Positions 17,802 through 27,049 of a DNA stretch of 41,515 nucleotides are shown here, piece after piece; position 1 is the stretch's first letter; every line of letters begins with the position of its first letter. The DNA lies in NCBI RefSeq assembly GCF_009498735.1, contig NZ_ML762432.1, positions 33,431-74,945 on the forward strand. The letters run 5' to 3'. Under the pieces are notes generated by a model. It was not told the origin of the DNA and searched no databases. It saw only the letters and a program-made list of their open reading frames with translations. Origin of the DNA: Gracilibacillus oryzae (lineage in GTDB: Bacteria; Bacillota; Bacilli; Bacillales; Amphibacillaceae). Both the position numbers and the translations under genes were made by a program.

Positions 17802-20657
17802 ATGGCAAAGAAAACCATTTCGATTAAAGGTGCACGCGCACATAATTTAAAAGACATTTCGATCGATATTCCGAAAGATAAATTGGTTGTGTTAACAGGA
17901 TTATCGGGTTCTGGCAAGTCTTCCCTGGCATTTGACACGATTTATGCTGAAGGTCAAAGACGTTATGTTGAATCATTGTCAGCCTACGCTCGCCAATTTT
18001 TAGGTCAAATGGATAAGCCTGATGTTGATTCAATTGAAGGCTTATCACCTGCCATTTCGATTGATCAGAAAACAACGAGTCGAAACCCGCGTTCAACTGT
18101 TGGTACGGTAACAGAAATTTATGACTATATGCGACTGTTATTTGCACGGATCGGGCACCCATACTGTCCTATACATGGTGTGGAGATCACCTCACAAACA
18201 GTCGAACAAATGGTTGATCGTATTTTGGAATATGAAGAAAGAACAAAGCTGCAGATATTAGCCCCTGTCGTATCTGGCAGAAAAGGAACACATGTAAAAA
18301 CACTAGAAGACTTACAAAAAGAGGGGTATGTCCGTTTACGTGTGGATGGTGAAATGCGGGAGATTAGTGATGATATCCAGCTGGATAAAAACAAGAAACA
18401 TTCGATTGAAGTGGTAATTGACCGAATTGTTGTTAAAGATGGAATTCAATCAAGACTGTCTGATTCCCTCGAATCGGCATTACGGTTAGGTGATGGAAAA
18501 GTAATCGTTGATGTGATCGGACAAGAGGAACTGCTTTTTAGTGAAAAACATTCTTGTCCCATATGTGGTTTTTCAATTAATGAATTAGAACCGCGAATTT
18601 TTTCATTTAACAGCCCTTTTGGTGCCTGCCCAACTTGTGATGGACTGGGGTCACAATTGGAAGTGGATGTTGATCTGGTTATTCCTAATCGGGATTTATC
18701 TTTAAACGAAGGTGCAATCATGGCATGGGAACCAACCAGTTCACAGTATTATCCGCAGCTTTTAAAAAGTGTTTGTGATCATTACGGAATTGATATGGAT
18801 GTTCCAGTCCATAAATTGCCGAAAGGCCAACTAGACAAGATTTTATATGGAAGCGGCAAGGAGAAAATATACTTCCGCTATGAGAATGATTATGGAATGA
18901 CAAGGGAAAATGATATATATTTTGAAGGTGTGTTAAATAATATTGCACGCCGTTATAAAGAAACATCTTCTGATTTTATCAGGGAGCAAATGGAAAAATA
19001 TATGACAAATAAAGCTTGTCCAACGTGTGAAGGTTACCGTTTAAATCAGGAAGCTTTATCTGTGAAAGTCCATGATCAACACATTGGACAAGTAACTGCA
19101 ATGTCTGTAACAGAAGCTCATCAGTTTTTCACAACATTACAGATCTCTGAGAAAGAACAGCAGATTTCTGCCATGATTATTCGTGAATTAGATGACCGTT
19201 TGTCTTTCTTAACAAATGTCGGGCTTGACTATTTAACACTCTCCCGTTCAGCAGGCTCCTTGTCAGGTGGAGAGGCACAACGGATTCGATTGGCTACACA
19301 AATTGGTTCTGCTTTAACAGGTGTACTATATGTTCTTGATGAGCCGTCAATCGGACTGCATCAGCGTGATAATGATCGTCTTATACAGACATTGGAACGC
19401 ATGCGAGATTTAGGAAACACCTTAATCGTTGTAGAACATGATGAAGATACGATGCTGGCAGCTGACTATTTAATCGATATTGGACCAGGTGCCGGTGAGC
19501 ATGGCGGACAGATTGTTGCACAGGGTACGCCAAAGCAAGTAATGAACAAGAAAAGCTCATTGACAGGTCAATATTTAAGTGGAGCTAAATTTATCCCGCT
19601 TCCGAAACAAAGGCAACAGGCAGGCGACCGCTTTATTGAGATTATCGGGGCAGAAGAAAATAATCTGAAAGATGTAAATGCCGAAATTCCGATTGGTCTC
19701 TTTACAGCAGTAACAGGCGTGTCAGGGTCAGGAAAGAGTACATTAATAAATGAAATTTTACTTAAATCCTTGTCAGCAAGATTACACCGGGCAAAACAAA
19801 AACCCGGCAAGCATAAGGAAATTAAAGGAATAGACTATCTGGATAAGGTAATTAATATTGATCAGTCACCAATTGGCCGTACACCACGTTCAAATCCGGC
19901 AACATACACAGGTGTTTTTGATGACATTCGAGATGTATTTGCGCAGACAAATGAAGCAAAAGTCCGTGGCTATAAAAAAGGCCGTTTTAGTTTCAATGTA
20001 AAAGGCGGACGTTGCGAAGCATGCCGTGGAGATGGGATCATTAAGATTGAAATGCATTTCCTGCCAGATGTTTATGTCCCTTGTGAGGTTTGTGAAGGAA
20101 AAAGATATAACAGGGAGACATTAGAAGTAAAATATAAAGGGAAAAGAATTGCAGATGTATTAGACATGACGATTGAAGAAGCATTAACATTCTTCGAAAA
20201 TATACCGAAAATTAAGCGGAAACTGGAAACTGTTTTTGATGTTGGATTAGGATATGTTCGTCTGGGCCAACCTGCTACGACGTTGTCTGGCGGGGAAGCA
20301 CAGCGTGTTAAGCTTGCCAGTGAGTTACATCGTCGATCCAATGGAAAGTCATTATATATACTAGATGAACCAACAACAGGCTTGCATGTTGATGATATTT
20401 CCAGATTACTAGTTGTGATTCAGCGGTTAGTGGAAAATGGAGATACCGTTGTAGTAATAGAACACAACCTTGATGTTATAAAGGCAGCTGATTATATTGT
20501 TGATTTAGGCCCAGAAGGCGGCGATGGAGGAGGAACAATCGTTGCTGCTGGAACACCGGAGGAAATAGTAAAAGTAGAAGCATCCCATACCGGCCGCTAT
20601 TTAAAACCAATTCTGGATCGTGACCGTGAAAGAATGGGAGAAAAAGTGACAAACTAA
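17802..20657 (+). CDS. uvrA: Excinuclease ABC subunit A
   Basis: UvrA is the dimeric ATPase that first finds bulky DNA lesions and loads UvrB. The 951-residue protein has two ABC modules: Walker [10 protein letters not shown] near residue 31 and GVSGSGKST near 640, with signatures [12 protein letters not shown] and [12 protein letters not shown] and matching Walker B DEPSIGLH and DEPTTGLH. Zinc-binding Cys pairs are visible in both halves (CPICGFS then [12 protein letters not shown] then CEVCEG). Length is typical. It starts six bases after the uvrB stop, so the two are cotranscribed from the LexA-controlled promoter. Confidence 0.98.
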   Translation: MAKKTISIKGARAHNLKDISIDIPKDKLVVLTGLSGSGKSSLAFDTIYAEGQRRYVESLSAYARQFLGQMDKPDVDSIEGLSPAISIDQKTTSRNPRSTVGTVTEIYDYMRLLFARIGHPYCPIHGVEITSQTVEQMVDRILEYEERTKLQILAPVVSGRKGTHVKTLEDLQKEGYVRLRVDGEMREISDDIQLDKNKKHSIEVVIDRIVVKDGIQSRLSDSLESALRLGDGKVIVDVIGQEELLFSEKHSCPICGFSINELEPRIFSFNSPFGACPTCDGLGSQLEVDVDLVIPNRDLSLNEGAIMAWEPTSSQYYPQLLKSVCDHYGIDMDVPVHKLPKGQLDKILYGSGKEKIYFRYENDYGMTRENDIYFEGVLNNIARRYKETSSDFIREQMEKYMTNKACPTCEGYRLNQEALSVKVHDQHIGQVTAMSVTEAHQFFTTLQISEKEQQISAMIIRELDDRLSFLTNVGLDYLTLSRSAGSLSGGEAQRIRLATQIGSALTGVLYVLDEPSIGLHQRDNDRLIQTLERMRDLGNTLIVVEHDEDTMLAADYLIDIGPGAGEHGGQIVAQGTPKQVMNKKSSLTGQYLSGAKFIPLPKQRQQAGDRFIEIIGAEENNLKDVNAEIPIGLFTAVTGVSGSGKSTLINEILLKSLSARLHRAKQKPGKHKEIKGIDYLDKVINIDQSPIGRTPRSNPATYTGVFDDIRDVFAQTNEAKVRGYKKGRFSFNVKGGRCEACRGDGIIKIEMHFLPDVYVPCEVCEGKRYNRETLEVKYKGKRIADVLDMTIEEALTFFENIPKIKRKLETVFDVGLGYVRLGQPATTLSGGEAQRVKLASELHRRSNGKSLYILDEPTTGLHVDDISRLLVVIQRLVENGDTVVVIEHNLDVIKAADYIVDLGPEGGDGGGTIVAAGTPEEIVKVEASHTGRYLKPILDRDRERMGEKVTN

Positions 20658-20683
20658 AGGCTGCCCCAGTGGCAGTCTTTTTA
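20656..20683 (+). terminator. Rho-independent terminator of uvrBA
   Basis: GGCTGCC (20659-20665) pairs with GGCAGTC (20671-20677), with one G-U pair, and is followed by TTTTTA. It is a short but canonical terminator. Confidence 0.8.
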
Positions 20684-20818
20684 TTATAGGAAAAAAATTT
20701 TACATTACCCACCTGCTAAACGAAATCCTGTCAAAAATAAGGCCAAACACCATCCAAGCTAATCCCTGAATACTGTGATAAAATATTATAGGTAAATGTT
20801 AAAAAGGAGGTTGAAACA

Positions 20819-21172
20819 ATGGAACCAATTGATATAAATTTGTTGCAGCAAGAAATAGATGAACGAGCAAACAAACAAGTCTACGTTCATTTAGAAACGA
20901 CTAATGGTGCATATGCCAGTCACTTTAATAAAGATTCTTATAATGTCGGTGCATTTATACGAAATGCAAAAGTACAGTATGAACGCGGGAAAGTTGTTGG
21001 TGCTGAGTCTACATATAGAGTAGGATTAAAGCTGGAAATTGGCTGGATATATGCTGAAGGTGTTAACAAGTACGAAATAAATGAAAATGGAAGCTTATTG
21101 ATGGCAGGGCATGATCGGGAAGGCCGCTTAATGGTGGCACTGCAAATAAGTGAAACACCATTCCACTATTAG
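20819..21172 (+). CDS. yojF: YojF family protein (DUF1806), partner of BshB2
   Basis: This is a 117-residue soluble protein whose sequence matches the small YojF family (VYVHLETTNGAYASH near residue 20, ETPFHY at the end). No catalytic motif is recognised and the biochemical role is not established; conservation beside the bacillithiol deacetylase suggests a role in that pathway. AAAGGAGG precedes the start at a good distance. It lies 15 bp before bshB2 and the two are surely an operon. In B. subtilis yojF-yojG form the same pair elsewhere on the chromosome. Confidence 0.85.
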   Translation: MEPIDINLLQQEIDERANKQVYVHLETTNGAYASHFNKDSYNVGAFIRNAKVQYERGKVVGAESTYRVGLKLEIGWIYAEGVNKYEINENGSLLMAGHDREGRLMVALQISETPFHY

Positions 21173-21187
21173 AAAGGAGCAAAAATA

Positions 21188-21847
21188 ATGAGTGAACACG
21201 TTGTCGTTATTTATCCACACCCAGATGACGAAGCATTTGGAGCATCAGGTACAATTACAACATTCAGAGAGAAAGACATTCCTGTTACTTATTTATGTGG
21301 AACATTGGGAGAGATGGGAAGAAACATGGGGAATCCGACATTTGCAACAAGAGAGACTTTGCCGGAAATCCGTAAACAAGAGCTGATTAAAGCTTGTGAA
21401 GTTTTAGATGTGAAATTAGAAATGTTAGGCTATCGCGATAAAACATTGGAATTTGAATCAAGGGAAGAAGTTGCTAAGCATCTGAATTCCTACTTGCAAG
21501 AAATTAAACCATCGCTTGTGATCACCCATTATCCAGGTTATGCGGTGCATCCAGACCATGATGCGTTTGGAGCTGCAGCTATTCGGGCAGTGGAGATGAT
21601 GCCAGAGGAAGAACGACCAGCCGTTTGGGCACAGGCAATCAGCAATGATCATTTAGAAGTACTTGGCCAGCCGCAGGTTCAGAATGATGTAACATCAGTC
21701 TTCCGCAAGAAATTTGCAAGTATTCTCGCACATAAATCACAGGCTGACGGGATGCTCTCCAAAGTGAGAAATGAAGAAGAAGATATTGAACTTGCAGCCC
21801 AAACATGGCTTGGAAGGGAATCCTTTTATATCTGGGATTTTGAATAA
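21188..21847 (+). CDS. bshB2: Bacillithiol biosynthesis deacetylase BshB2
   Basis: BshB2 removes the acetyl group from GlcNAc-malate, the second step in synthesis of the low-molecular-weight thiol bacillithiol. The 219-residue protein has the LmbE/PIG-L zinc signature PHPDDEAFGASGT at 10-22 and the second metal/catalytic motif HPDH at 121-124. Length is typical. AAAGGAGC gives the ribosome site. It is the second gene of the yojF operon. BshA and BshC are not in this window, so the rest of the pathway must be elsewhere. Confidence 0.92.
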   Translation: MSEHVVVIYPHPDDEAFGASGTITTFREKDIPVTYLCGTLGEMGRNMGNPTFATRETLPEIRKQELIKACEVLDVKLEMLGYRDKTLEFESREEVAKHLNSYLQEIKPSLVITHYPGYAVHPDHDAFGAAAIRAVEMMPEEERPAVWAQAISNDHLEVLGQPQVQNDVTSVFRKKFASILAHKSQADGMLSKVRNEEEDIELAAQTWLGRESFYIWDFE

Positions 21848-21959
21848 ATATCCTATTTTCTCTTTGAATAAAAATTCGTTTGCATAAATGATGGAGTGGA
21901 ATATTAATAATAAGAAACACATACATTGCAAACGACAGATTGTTTTTAAGGAGGAAAAA

Positions 21960-22022
21960 ATGAACACTAAAATAGATCATTTATTTGCTATCCAAATAGT
22001 TGAGAGGGGGGGAATAAGATGA
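21960..22022 (+). CDS. Possible 20-residue leader ORF coupled to yvlD
   Basis: A near-perfect ribosome site AAGGAGGA (21948-21955) is followed by ATG at 21960 and 20 codons ending in a TGA that overlaps the yvlD ATG as ATGA. The peptide is MNTKIDHLFAIQIVERGGIR. It has no membrane segment and no family I recognise. The arrangement suggests translational coupling, or a remnant of an upstream gene such as yvlC whose start survived. Reality as a peptide is uncertain. Confidence 0.4.
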   Translation: MNTKIDHLFAIQIVERGGIR

Positions 22023-22360
22023 GGTGGTTGCTTTCCCTAATATTAAATGCACTAGCATTAATGTTAATCGATTATTTGTTTGACGGAATTACGATAGATG
22101 GCTTTTTAGCTGCTGTTATTGCCAGCATTATTTTAGCTGTATTGAACGCGATCGTGAAACCAATCTTAGTCATATTAACGTTACCTATTACGATTGTAAC
22201 ACTAGGATTATTTTTGCTAGTCATTAATGCTGTCACCCTTATGTTAACACAGGCATTCATGGGAGATAATTTTATTATTAACGGGTTCGGAACAGCTGTT
22301 ATAGCAGCAATTTTATTCTCCATTCTCAATATTTTTATTAATAAACTTGTAAAGGATTAA
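22019..22360 (+). CDS. yvlD: YvlD-like small membrane protein (phage holin family IV fold)
   Basis: This 113-residue protein is nearly all membrane: about four hydrophobic helices (roughly 3-20, 28-50, 55-80, 88-108) with the family hallmark NAIVKPILVILTLPITIVTLG. The Pfam family is called phage holin IV, but the members are ordinary chromosomal proteins, and in B. subtilis yvlD lies just before hprK, as here. In that species the yvl genes belong to envelope-stress responses. GAGAGGGGGGG gives an unusually G-rich ribosome site. The start overlaps a 20-codon ORF. Confidence 0.85.
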   Translation: MRWLLSLILNALALMLIDYLFDGITIDGFLAAVIASIILAVLNAIVKPILVILTLPITIVTLGLFLLVINAVTLMLTQAFMGDNFIINGFGTAVIAAILFSILNIFINKLVKD

Positions 22361-22392
22361 ATCGTGCGGTTCGTTTCCGCTCGATTTTTTGT
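22359..22392 (+). terminator. Rho-independent terminator of yvlD
   Basis: An 11-bp stem with one T-T mismatch (22359-22369 with 22377-22387) is followed by a run of T to 22390. Confidence 0.82.
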
Positions 22393-22500
22393 TTATTACA
22401 CGCTTGCCTTCTGTAATAATCTCCACTGTTCAAATTCTCGCTTTTATTCACAAAGTCCATATCCAGACAGAAGAAGAACTGCTGGACTCGGGAGAAAAAC

Positions 22501-22521
22501 AGCGAATGGGAGTTTTTCTTA
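22501..22521. repeat. Possible remnant of the family A repeat
   Basis: AGCGAATGGGAGTTTTTCTT matches the 3' end of family A (AGCGAATGCGAGTTTTTCTA) at 18 of 20 positions. The bases before it (GAGAAAAAC) can pair with GTTTTTCT. No upstream part of the repeat is recognised here. It may be a decayed copy in front of hprK. Confidence 0.4.
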
Positions 22522-22549
22522 AAGAAACCTAACGAATTTTCCGAAAAAG

Positions 22550-22576
22550 TGCTACAATAGAAACGGTTGTTATAAT
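22550..22576 (+). promoter_or_regulatory. Extended -10 elements for hprK
   Basis: TGCTACAAT (22550-22558) and TGTTATAAT (22568-22576) are two extended -10 sequences 70-95 bp before hprK. Neither has a good -35. Consensus-based inference. Confidence 0.45.
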
Positions 22577-22646
22577 TTTTAATAGAACGAAAATAATAAC
22601 AGGATTCCTAATGATAAAAGATGTTTCGACTGGGGGCTAAAGAAAG

Positions 22647-23597
22647 ATGGCAAAAGTTCGTACTCAAGATCTATTAGAACGTTTTAACATTGAATTAATT
22701 GCAGGAAAAGAAGGCGTGCACCGGGAAATATTTATGAGTGAGGTTTCTCGGCCGGGGATTGAGTTGACAGGATATTTCAAGTACTATCCAAAGGACCGGT
22801 TACAACTATTAGGCAAAACAGAGCTATCCTATTTTGCGGAATTAACAAAAGACGAGAAAAAAGATCGTTCTTATAAATTGTGTACAGATATCACACCAGG
22901 TATTGTAATTACTCGTGATATGGAAGTTCCTGAAGAATTAGTGGAAGCGTGTGAAGCATCTGGTGTCCCATTAATGCGTTCACCGTATAAAACGACACGG
23001 GTGATCAGCAGGATAACGAATTTCCTTGAAGCGAAATTCGCACCATTTACTGCAGTTCACGGTGTATTAGTTGATATCTACGGGATTGGTGTGTTAATTA
23101 CTGGTCAAAGCGGTGTCGGGAAAAGTGAAACAGCGCTTGAACTGGTGAAAAGAGGTCACCGATTAGTAGCAGATGATAGTGTGGAAATAAGACAGGAAGA
23201 CTATGATAGGCTGATTGGGTCTTCACCACCGCTAATCGAACATTTATTAGAAATTAGAGGTTTAGGGATCATCAATGTGATGACATTGTTTGGTGCAGGA
23301 TCTGTACGTTCCCACAAAAGAATCTCTTTAGTAATTAATCTGGAAACATGGGACCAGAAGAAACAATATGATCGCTTAGGTCTGGAAGAAGAGACAATGC
23401 CAATTATTGATATAAATATTCCTAAAATAACACTTCCTGTTCGACCTGGACGTAACCTTGCTGTTATTATTGAAGTGGCAGCAATGAATTTCCGCTTAAA
23501 ACGGATGGGTGTCAATGCAGCGGAAGAGTTTTCTCAAAGATTATCAAAGATGATCCAGCATGGTGAGCGGGAAGAAGAGGAATTTGATTTAGATTAA
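22647..23597 (+). CDS. hprK: HPr kinase/phosphorylase
   Basis: HprK senses ATP, phosphate and fructose-1,6-bisphosphate and phosphorylates or dephosphorylates Ser46 of HPr and Crh, the co-repressors of CcpA. The 316-residue protein has the N-terminal regulatory domain and the kinase domain with Walker A GQSGVGKS at 153-160 and the signature [12 protein letters not shown] followed by [17 protein letters not shown] upstream in order. It is close to B. subtilis HprK over its length. The start at 22647 follows GGGGGC. Downstream are lgt, ppaX and yvoF, the conserved hprK operon; its substrate Crh is encoded at 32519. Confidence 0.98.
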   Translation: MAKVRTQDLLERFNIELIAGKEGVHREIFMSEVSRPGIELTGYFKYYPKDRLQLLGKTELSYFAELTKDEKKDRSYKLCTDITPGIVITRDMEVPEELVEACEASGVPLMRSPYKTTRVISRITNFLEAKFAPFTAVHGVLVDIYGIGVLITGQSGVGKSETALELVKRGHRLVADDSVEIRQEDYDRLIGSSPPLIEHLLEIRGLGIINVMTLFGAGSVRSHKRISLVINLETWDQKKQYDRLGLEEETMPIIDINIPKITLPVRPGRNLAVIIEVAAMNFRLKRMGVNAAEEFSQRLSKMIQHGEREEEEFDLD

Positions 23598-23620
23598 ATT
23601 TTTTCTTTGCACGTTAGGAA

Positions 23621-23734
23621 AGTATAAAATTACTGCAAGGAAGTGTTGAACGACGTAGTAGTAATTTTGAAGTTCAAAGTATAAGTAAAACTCACACATT
23701 CGCTTTCATGACGAGCGAATGCGAGTTTTTCTAA
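23621..23734. repeat. Family A intergenic repeat, copy 2 (between hprK and lgt)
   Basis: Aligns end to end with 8737-8848. Stems are better here: AAAATTACT (23626-23634) pairs perfectly with AGTAATTTT (23660-23668), and AAAACTC/GAGTTTT plus CATTCGCT/AGCGAATG form a perfect 3' hairpin around 23687-23729. The element ends a few bases before the lgt ribosome site and interrupts an otherwise compact operon. Confidence 0.85.
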
Positions 23735-23754
23735 GAGAACGGAGGAGATCAAAT

Positions 23755-24591
23755 TTGGCATGTGAAGCACCCGCGCTGGACCCCGTATTTTTGTGGATCG
23801 GTTCATTACCGATCTATTGGTATGGTGTGATCATTGCTACAGGCGCATTTTTAGGTTTATGGGTTGCAACAAGGGAAGCAGACCGCTTAGGTGTGAAAAA
23901 AGATTATATTGTAGACTTAATTGTGTTTGCTATACCTATCGCAATTTTATCAGCTAGAATCTATTATGTTGCTTTTGAATGGGATAGATATGCAGGAGGG
24001 CCCTGGTGGAAGGTATTCGCTGTTTGGGAAGGCGGAATTGCGATCCATGGTGCGCTAATTGGTTCAGTCATCACCGCTATTATTTATACAAGGGTTCGTA
24101 AATTGTCATTCTGGCAAATTGCGGATATTGTCGCACCAAGTCTTATCCTGGGACAGGCAATTGGCCGCTGGGGCAACTTTATGAACCAGGAAGCACACGG
24201 TGGTCCTATCTCGGAAACTACATATAATAACTTCCATCAATATTTGCCTGATTTTATAATGAATCAGATGTGCATAGAAGGAACGATGTATCATCCGACA
24301 TTTTTATATGAATCAGTTTGGAATATTATCGGTTTTATCGTATTGCTTATATTAAGAAGATATCCATTGCGTCGTGGAGAAATGTTCTTAACTTATGTTA
24401 TTTACTATTCTATTGGCCGCTACTTTATCGAAGGGATGCGTACTGACAGCTTATATATTGTTGGACCATTAAGAACAGCACAAGTTCTTTCCATTCTTCT
24501 TGTTGTGGCTGCAATAATTATCCTTATCTACAGAAGAAAAAAAGGTTTAGCCGATAAGACGTATCAAGGCAAGAAAATAGTGAAAAAATAA
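23755..24591 (+). CDS. lgt: Prolipoprotein diacylglyceryl transferase
   Basis: Lgt transfers diacylglycerol from phosphatidylglycerol to the lipobox cysteine of prolipoproteins in the membrane. I choose the TTG at 23755, eight bases after GGAGGA; the ATG at 23719 lies inside a repeat and adds a non-homologous tail. The 278-residue product has seven or so membrane helices, the HGGLIG-like segment IHGALIG, the Lgt signature [14 protein letters not shown], and the conserved TFLYES and [13 protein letters not shown] motifs. It is the second gene of the hprK operon, although a repeat of about 114 bp separates the two. Confidence 0.96.
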   Translation: MACEAPALDPVFLWIGSLPIYWYGVIIATGAFLGLWVATREADRLGVKKDYIVDLIVFAIPIAILSARIYYVAFEWDRYAGGPWWKVFAVWEGGIAIHGALIGSVITAIIYTRVRKLSFWQIADIVAPSLILGQAIGRWGNFMNQEAHGGPISETTYNNFHQYLPDFIMNQMCIEGTMYHPTFLYESVWNIIGFIVLLILRRYPLRRGEMFLTYVIYYSIGRYFIEGMRTDSLYIVGPLRTAQVLSILLVVAAIIILIYRRKKGLADKTYQGKKIVKK

Positions 24592-24700
24592 ACAGAAATG
24601 GAGGCTTTTGCGTATTAGCAAAGGCCCGTTTCACTTTTGAGAAATTTAACTAGACGATACTGACTTAAGTAAGTCCTATCACATTCTGGAGGAAATGAAA

Positions 24701-25342
24701 ATGAAGATAGAAACAATTTTATTTGATTTAGATGGTACATTAATCGATACAAATGAGCTAATTATTGCATCATTCACACATACTGTCGGAAAATTTGGCG
24801 ACAGACCATATGCAAGAGAAGAAATAATCGAGTTCATAGGTCCACCACTTGTCGACAGTTTACAAAAAGTAAATCCAGAGAAAGTGGAAGATATGATGAA
24901 AACATACCGTGAACATAATTACGCCAATCACGAAAACTATGTAAAAGCATACCCGACCGTTGTAGATACGATTAAAAAACTGAAGGAAGCTGGTTATCAA
25001 TTAGGGATTGTCACAACAAAGCTCTCTGATACAGCGAGATTAGGTCTTGAGATAACAGGGATGGGTGATATGTTCGAAGTGTTAATCGGTTTAGATGATG
25101 TGGAGAATGCCAAGCCCCATCCTGAGCCCATCTTAAAAGCAATTGACAAACTGAAGGCAAATCCGATGACTACACTAATGGTTGGTGATAATTATCATGA
25201 CATTGAAGCAGGTCATAATGCAGGTGTTCAGACTGCCGGTGTTGCCTGGACCATCAAAGGACGGGAGTTTTTATCGACATATGATCCGCATTATATGTTA
25301 GAGCAGATGAGTGATCTTCTGGAAATTGTCGGAGCAGAATAA
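24701..25342 (+). CDS. ppaX: Pyrophosphatase PpaX (HAD family)
   Basis: PpaX hydrolyses the pyrophosphate released when HprK dephosphorylates seryl-phosphorylated HPr, pulling that reaction forward. I choose ATG 24701 (MKIETILFDLDGT), seven bases after GGAGGA; the ATG at 24695 is only one base from that site. The 213-residue protein is a HAD hydrolase: nucleophile D9 and D11 in FDLDGT, a helical cap, TTKLSDTARLGLE with the motif II Thr, and MVGDNYHDIEAG as motif IV. It lies in the hprK-lgt-ppaX-yvoF order of B. subtilis. Confidence 0.93.
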   Translation: MKIETILFDLDGTLIDTNELIIASFTHTVGKFGDRPYAREEIIEFIGPPLVDSLQKVNPEKVEDMMKTYREHNYANHENYVKAYPTVVDTIKKLKEAGYQLGIVTTKLSDTARLGLEITGMGDMFEVLIGLDDVENAKPHPEPILKAIDKLKANPMTTLMVGDNYHDIEAGHNAGVQTAGVAWTIKGREFLSTYDPHYMLEQMSDLLEIVGAE

Positions 25343-25343
25343 A

Positions 25344-25871
25344 ATGCGAAAAACAAAACGGTTTAAGGTAGAAGGTGCTAATTCGCTGTGGCATATATAT
25401 AAAACAGTGCCATTCTTAAAAGTTGTAAAAAATTTTATTGTGATTCAACTCGCTAGATACACGCCGTTTTTAAAGATAAAGAATTGGTTATATCGAGTAT
25501 TCCTGCGCATGGAGGTTGGAAATCAAACCGCTTTTGCTTTAATGGTTATGCTGGATGTAATGTTTCCAGAAAAAATCCATGTTGGCAGAAATAGTGTGAT
25601 TGGCTATAATACAACCATTTTGGCGCATGAGTATTTAATAAAAGAATACCGGTTAGGTGATGTATATATCGGTAATGAAGTAATGATCGGTGCCAACAGT
25701 ACCATACTGCCTGGCGTGAAGATAGGAGATGGGGCGGTCGTTGCTGCTGGAACGGTTATCCATAAAGACGTAGAGGCAGGCACATTTGTTGGCGGGAATC
25801 CAATGAAAGTTATTTATACGAATGAACAAATGCAAAAACGACTGGCAGAAGATCCTTTCTTTAAACAATAA
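25344..25871 (+). CDS. yvoF: Left-handed beta-helix acyltransferase (YvoF type)
   Basis: This 175-residue protein belongs to the hexapeptide-repeat (LbH) acetyltransferases. I choose ATG 25344 (MRKTKRFKVEGANSLWH), nine bases after GGAG and one base after the ppaX stop, which matches B. subtilis YvoF; an in-frame ATG at 25311 is inside ppaX. Hexad repeats are visible from residue 75 on (VGRNSVIGYNTTI, IGNEVMIGANSTI, VKIGDGAVVAAG). The acyl acceptor is unknown. It closes the hprK operon. Confidence 0.9.
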   Translation: MRKTKRFKVEGANSLWHIYKTVPFLKVVKNFIVIQLARYTPFLKIKNWLYRVFLRMEVGNQTAFALMVMLDVMFPEKIHVGRNSVIGYNTTILAHEYLIKEYRLGDVYIGNEVMIGANSTILPGVKIGDGAVVAAGTVIHKDVEAGTFVGGNPMKVIYTNEQMQKRLAEDPFFKQ

Positions 25872-25906
25872 AACTGGTGATGGGGAAGTTCCGTCACCAG
25901 TTTTTT
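25870..25906. terminator. Bidirectional terminator between yvoF and the ketopantoate-reductase-like gene
   Basis: An 11-bp stem (25870-25880 with 25894-25904), extended by three inner pairs, has A and T runs on both sides. It serves the convergent genes, and the stop codon of the leftward gene lies in its 3' arm. Confidence 0.9.
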
Positions 25907-26808
25907 GCTTTTATTAAACCATAAAGTGTTTGTAGGTAAGGTGCCTCTACATGAGAGCTTTTTGCTAATTCCATTGCATAGCCATGTAAGTGCTCCAGTT
26001 CAATGGTTAACCCCTTCCGCATATCCTGGTGCATGGAAGATGTTGCTTCAGGGTGTAAGTTCCTCATTGTTTCCATCGCCCGCTTGATATGTTTATTTTC
26101 CAATCCGCCAGATTCAGTTTCTGCAATTCTCTGCATTTCTTTTAATATGCCTTCTGCTATATCCATTGTAGCCTTATGCGCTCTTATCCTGCCAATGGGT
26201 AAATCTGCTGCTGTTGTAATTCCGGAAAATGCTGTAATAAACATATATTTGTACCATAAATCTGTTTTTATTTTTTCACTGTGTACTGCTACCATGTTTG
26301 ATTTCTCTGAGATAGCTGCTAATCTTTTACATATTTCTTTTTGTCCTTCTTCCAGTGGTCCGAAGCGAATTTCGTGCAGTTTACTCGTATGTTCCACATG
26401 GCCTTGATCATTTAATGTGGCAATAATATTCGCAAGTCCGCCAAGTACTTTTTCTTTACCGAATTGACGAACAAGTGGGGCATAATGAGCCAGGCCATTT
26501 AAAACAGGCAGGATATAAGAATTTTCACTAAGTGAAGCTTTTATTACTGGCAGCACATTCTCTAAGTGATAACCCTTGACTGCGACAATAACAATATCAA
26601 TATTGTTCAATTCTGAAGGGTCTGTTACAATTTGCGGTGCATTGATTGAGGTGTCCCCACATATGCTTTTTACATATAACCCATTCTCTTCAATCTGCTT
26701 TTTTCTTTTTTCTCTAACGATGAAAGTAACATTGGCACCAGCTTCTATCCATCTTGCCCCAAAATATGTACCTAATGCCCCTGCACCGATTATCGCGATA
26801 TTCATCAT
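25894..26808 (-). CDS. Ketopantoate reductase family oxidoreductase (PanE/ApbA-like)
   Basis: The family reduces 2-dehydropantoate to pantoate with NADPH for coenzyme A synthesis. The start chosen is the ATG whose first base is 26808 (MMNIAIIGAGALG), six bases after AAGGGGG; 26805 is nearly as good, and 26829 lies ahead of the ribosome site. The 304-residue protein has the Rossmann motif GAGALGTYFG, a conserved lysine segment KTDLWYKYMF, and the C-terminal signature SSMHQDMRKG, then TIELEHLHG. Bacillaceae often carry several paralogues, so the true substrate is uncertain. It is a single leftward gene between two rightward operons. Confidence 0.85.
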   Translation of the reverse strand: MMNIAIIGAGALGTYFGARWIEAGANVTFIVREKRKKQIEENGLYVKSICGDTSINAPQIVTDPSELNNIDIVIVAVKGYHLENVLPVIKASLSENSYILPVLNGLAHYAPLVRQFGKEKVLGGLANIIATLNDQGHVEHTSKLHEIRFGPLEEGQKEICKRLAAISEKSNMVAVHSEKIKTDLWYKYMFITAFSGITTAADLPIGRIRAHKATMDIAEGILKEMQRIAETESGGLENKHIKRAMETMRNLHPEATSSMHQDMRKGLTIELEHLHGYAMELAKSSHVEAPYLQTLYGLIKAKNW

Positions 26809-26881
26809 TTTCATCCCCCTTTCAGCCATTTTATCACAAGATGAGATTTCTATCAGACTAGCACTAATGCGTGTTATGTGA

Positions 26882-26952
26882 TTGATTTTATGAAAGAAAA
26901 TTGCTACAATGCTAAATTAGAGCTAATTTTGTAAACTGTTATGTGTTATAAT
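26882..26952 (+). promoter_or_regulatory. Promoters of the yvcD-trxB unit
   Basis: TTGATT (26882-26887), a 17-bp spacer and TACAAT (26905-26910) form one promoter. A perfect extended -10, TGTTATAAT (26944-26952), forms a second. Both precede the TPR gene and face away from the leftward reductase gene. Confidence 0.5.
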
Positions 26953-27049
26953 GCATTTGGCGAACGTTACAGATAAATATATTTTAAAAGTTAGAGTCTA
27001 ATTTATATATATAATACTTTTAGAAAAAGAAAGGATGGGTAATTACAGC

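Noticed and set aside
20658-20818. Riboswitch or other RNA element before yojF
   Set aside because: Beyond the uvrA terminator I see no conserved aptamer or structured leader.
22019-22360. Prophage holin
   Set aside because: The phage holin IV name is a family label; the gene is the chromosomal yvlD in its conserved place before hprK and no phage genes are near.
23719-23754. N-terminal extension of lgt from ATG 23719
   Set aside because: The extension is repeat sequence and has no counterpart in Lgt; GGAGGA correctly precedes TTG 23755.
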